Source: Allorhizobium undicola ORS 992 = ATCC 700741 (GTDB lineage: Bacteria > Pseudomonadota > Alphaproteobacteria > Rhizobiales > Rhizobiaceae). From it: DNA of 64,000 nt. Shown here piece by piece: positions 63,792 through 64,000 of this stretch. Each line of letters opens with the position of its first letter. The first letter of the stretch is position 1. The notes under the pieces were generated by a model. The model saw only the letters and a list, made by a program, of their open reading frames with translations, was not told the DNA's origin and did not search any database. The stretch is from assembly GCF_000621665.1 (NCBI RefSeq), contig NZ_JHXQ01000002.1, positions 338,095-402,094 on the forward strand, read 5' to 3'. Made by a program: the position numbers and the translations under genes.

Positions 63792-64000
63792 ATGAAAGGA
63801 TTTGCCTCTTTGTTTGGATCTGTTCCTGATCCTCGTGCTGCCAATGTGCGCCATCCGTTGAACAGTATTTTGTTCATTGCGCTTGCGGCGGTGCTGTGTG
63901 GTGCAGAGACGTGTCAGGACATGGCTGATTTCGGCGTTTCCAAGCGCAAGCTCTTAAAAGAGATCATACCCCTGCCTTATGGCGTCCCAAGCCATGATGT
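63792..64000 (+). mobile_element. ISAs1-type transposase, N-terminal part (runs off the window)
   Basis: Translation from ATG 63792 gives MKGFASLFGSVPDPRAANV, HPLNSILFIALAAVLCGAE and DMADFGVSKRKLL, the N-terminal region that precedes the DDE domain in ISAs1-family transposases (F-x-x-V-P-D-P-R, H-x-L-x-x-I-L, A-x-L-C-G-A). It is cut by the window edge, so intactness cannot be judged. The left end of the IS probably lies between 63710 and 63780. Confidence 0.8.

Overview
The window is alphaproteobacterial (Rhizobiales) and reads as chromosome of the Brucella/Ochrobactrum group. Support comes from the order VOC protein-kdsA-eno-ftsB-pdhA, a cbb3 oxidase operon behind a perfect FNR/FixK-type box, class II DAHP synthase, B12-dependent ribonucleotide reductase, the GAAC-N7-GAAC SOS box in front of lexA, a choline ABC importer, and three copies of a ~105-bp palindromic intergenic repeat whose size and form resemble the Bru-RS elements of Brucella. 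These are inferences from protein and motif recognition; no search was run.

Layout. 1-5.7 kb: central metabolism and envelope genes on the minus strand (pdhA, ftsB, eno, kdsA, VOC protein, exported UbiC-like protein). 6-12.2 kb: sugar MFS carrier, two small conserved proteins, and a MarR-controlled aromatic-acid-type efflux operon (FUSC, DUF1656, membrane fusion protein). 12.3-16.6 kb: ccoNOQP and a hemerythrin-like protein. 16.6-31.5 kb: aroG, gor, rpiA, gph, a periplasmic cysteine protease, a D,D-carboxypeptidase, a gamma carbonic anhydrase, and a LysR-controlled lysine (2-aminoadipate/2-oxoadipate) catabolic pair hglS-amaB. 46.6-64 kb: lexA, cobQ, choXWV, a SPINDLY-type glycosyltransferase, entericidin, nrdJ, a chemoreceptor and the start of an ISAs1-type transposase.

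The non-core part is a 14.7-kb integrated element (31,760-46,438). It has split a host tRNA-Leu(UAA) gene inside the anticodon stem-loop: the 5' half lies at 31,717 and the 3' half at 46,439, with 12-bp direct repeats at both junctions. Within 120 bp of the left junction the element carries a complete, divergent tRNA-Leu(UAA) that can replace the destroyed gene. In that copy one anticodon-stem base pair is flipped, which keeps the fold but breaks the att core. From right to left the element reads integrase, AlpA-type regulator, prim-pol/helicase, iteron-like candidate origin, TerS-like gene, and a GC-rich run of small phage-type genes including an HK97 gp10-like protein. No large terminase, capsid, portal or tail genes are visible. 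This is the layout of a phage satellite (PICI- or P4-like).

The left third of the element looks like defence cargo: an XRE/P-loop pair with a divergent membrane protein, a type II restriction-modification system with Vsr, and a translationally coupled pair of a NdpA/YejK-type (NA37) nucleoid-associated protein and a RelA/SpoT-fold nucleotidyltransferase. I do not recognise that last pair as a named system; it and the self-compensating tRNA integration are the most interesting items here.
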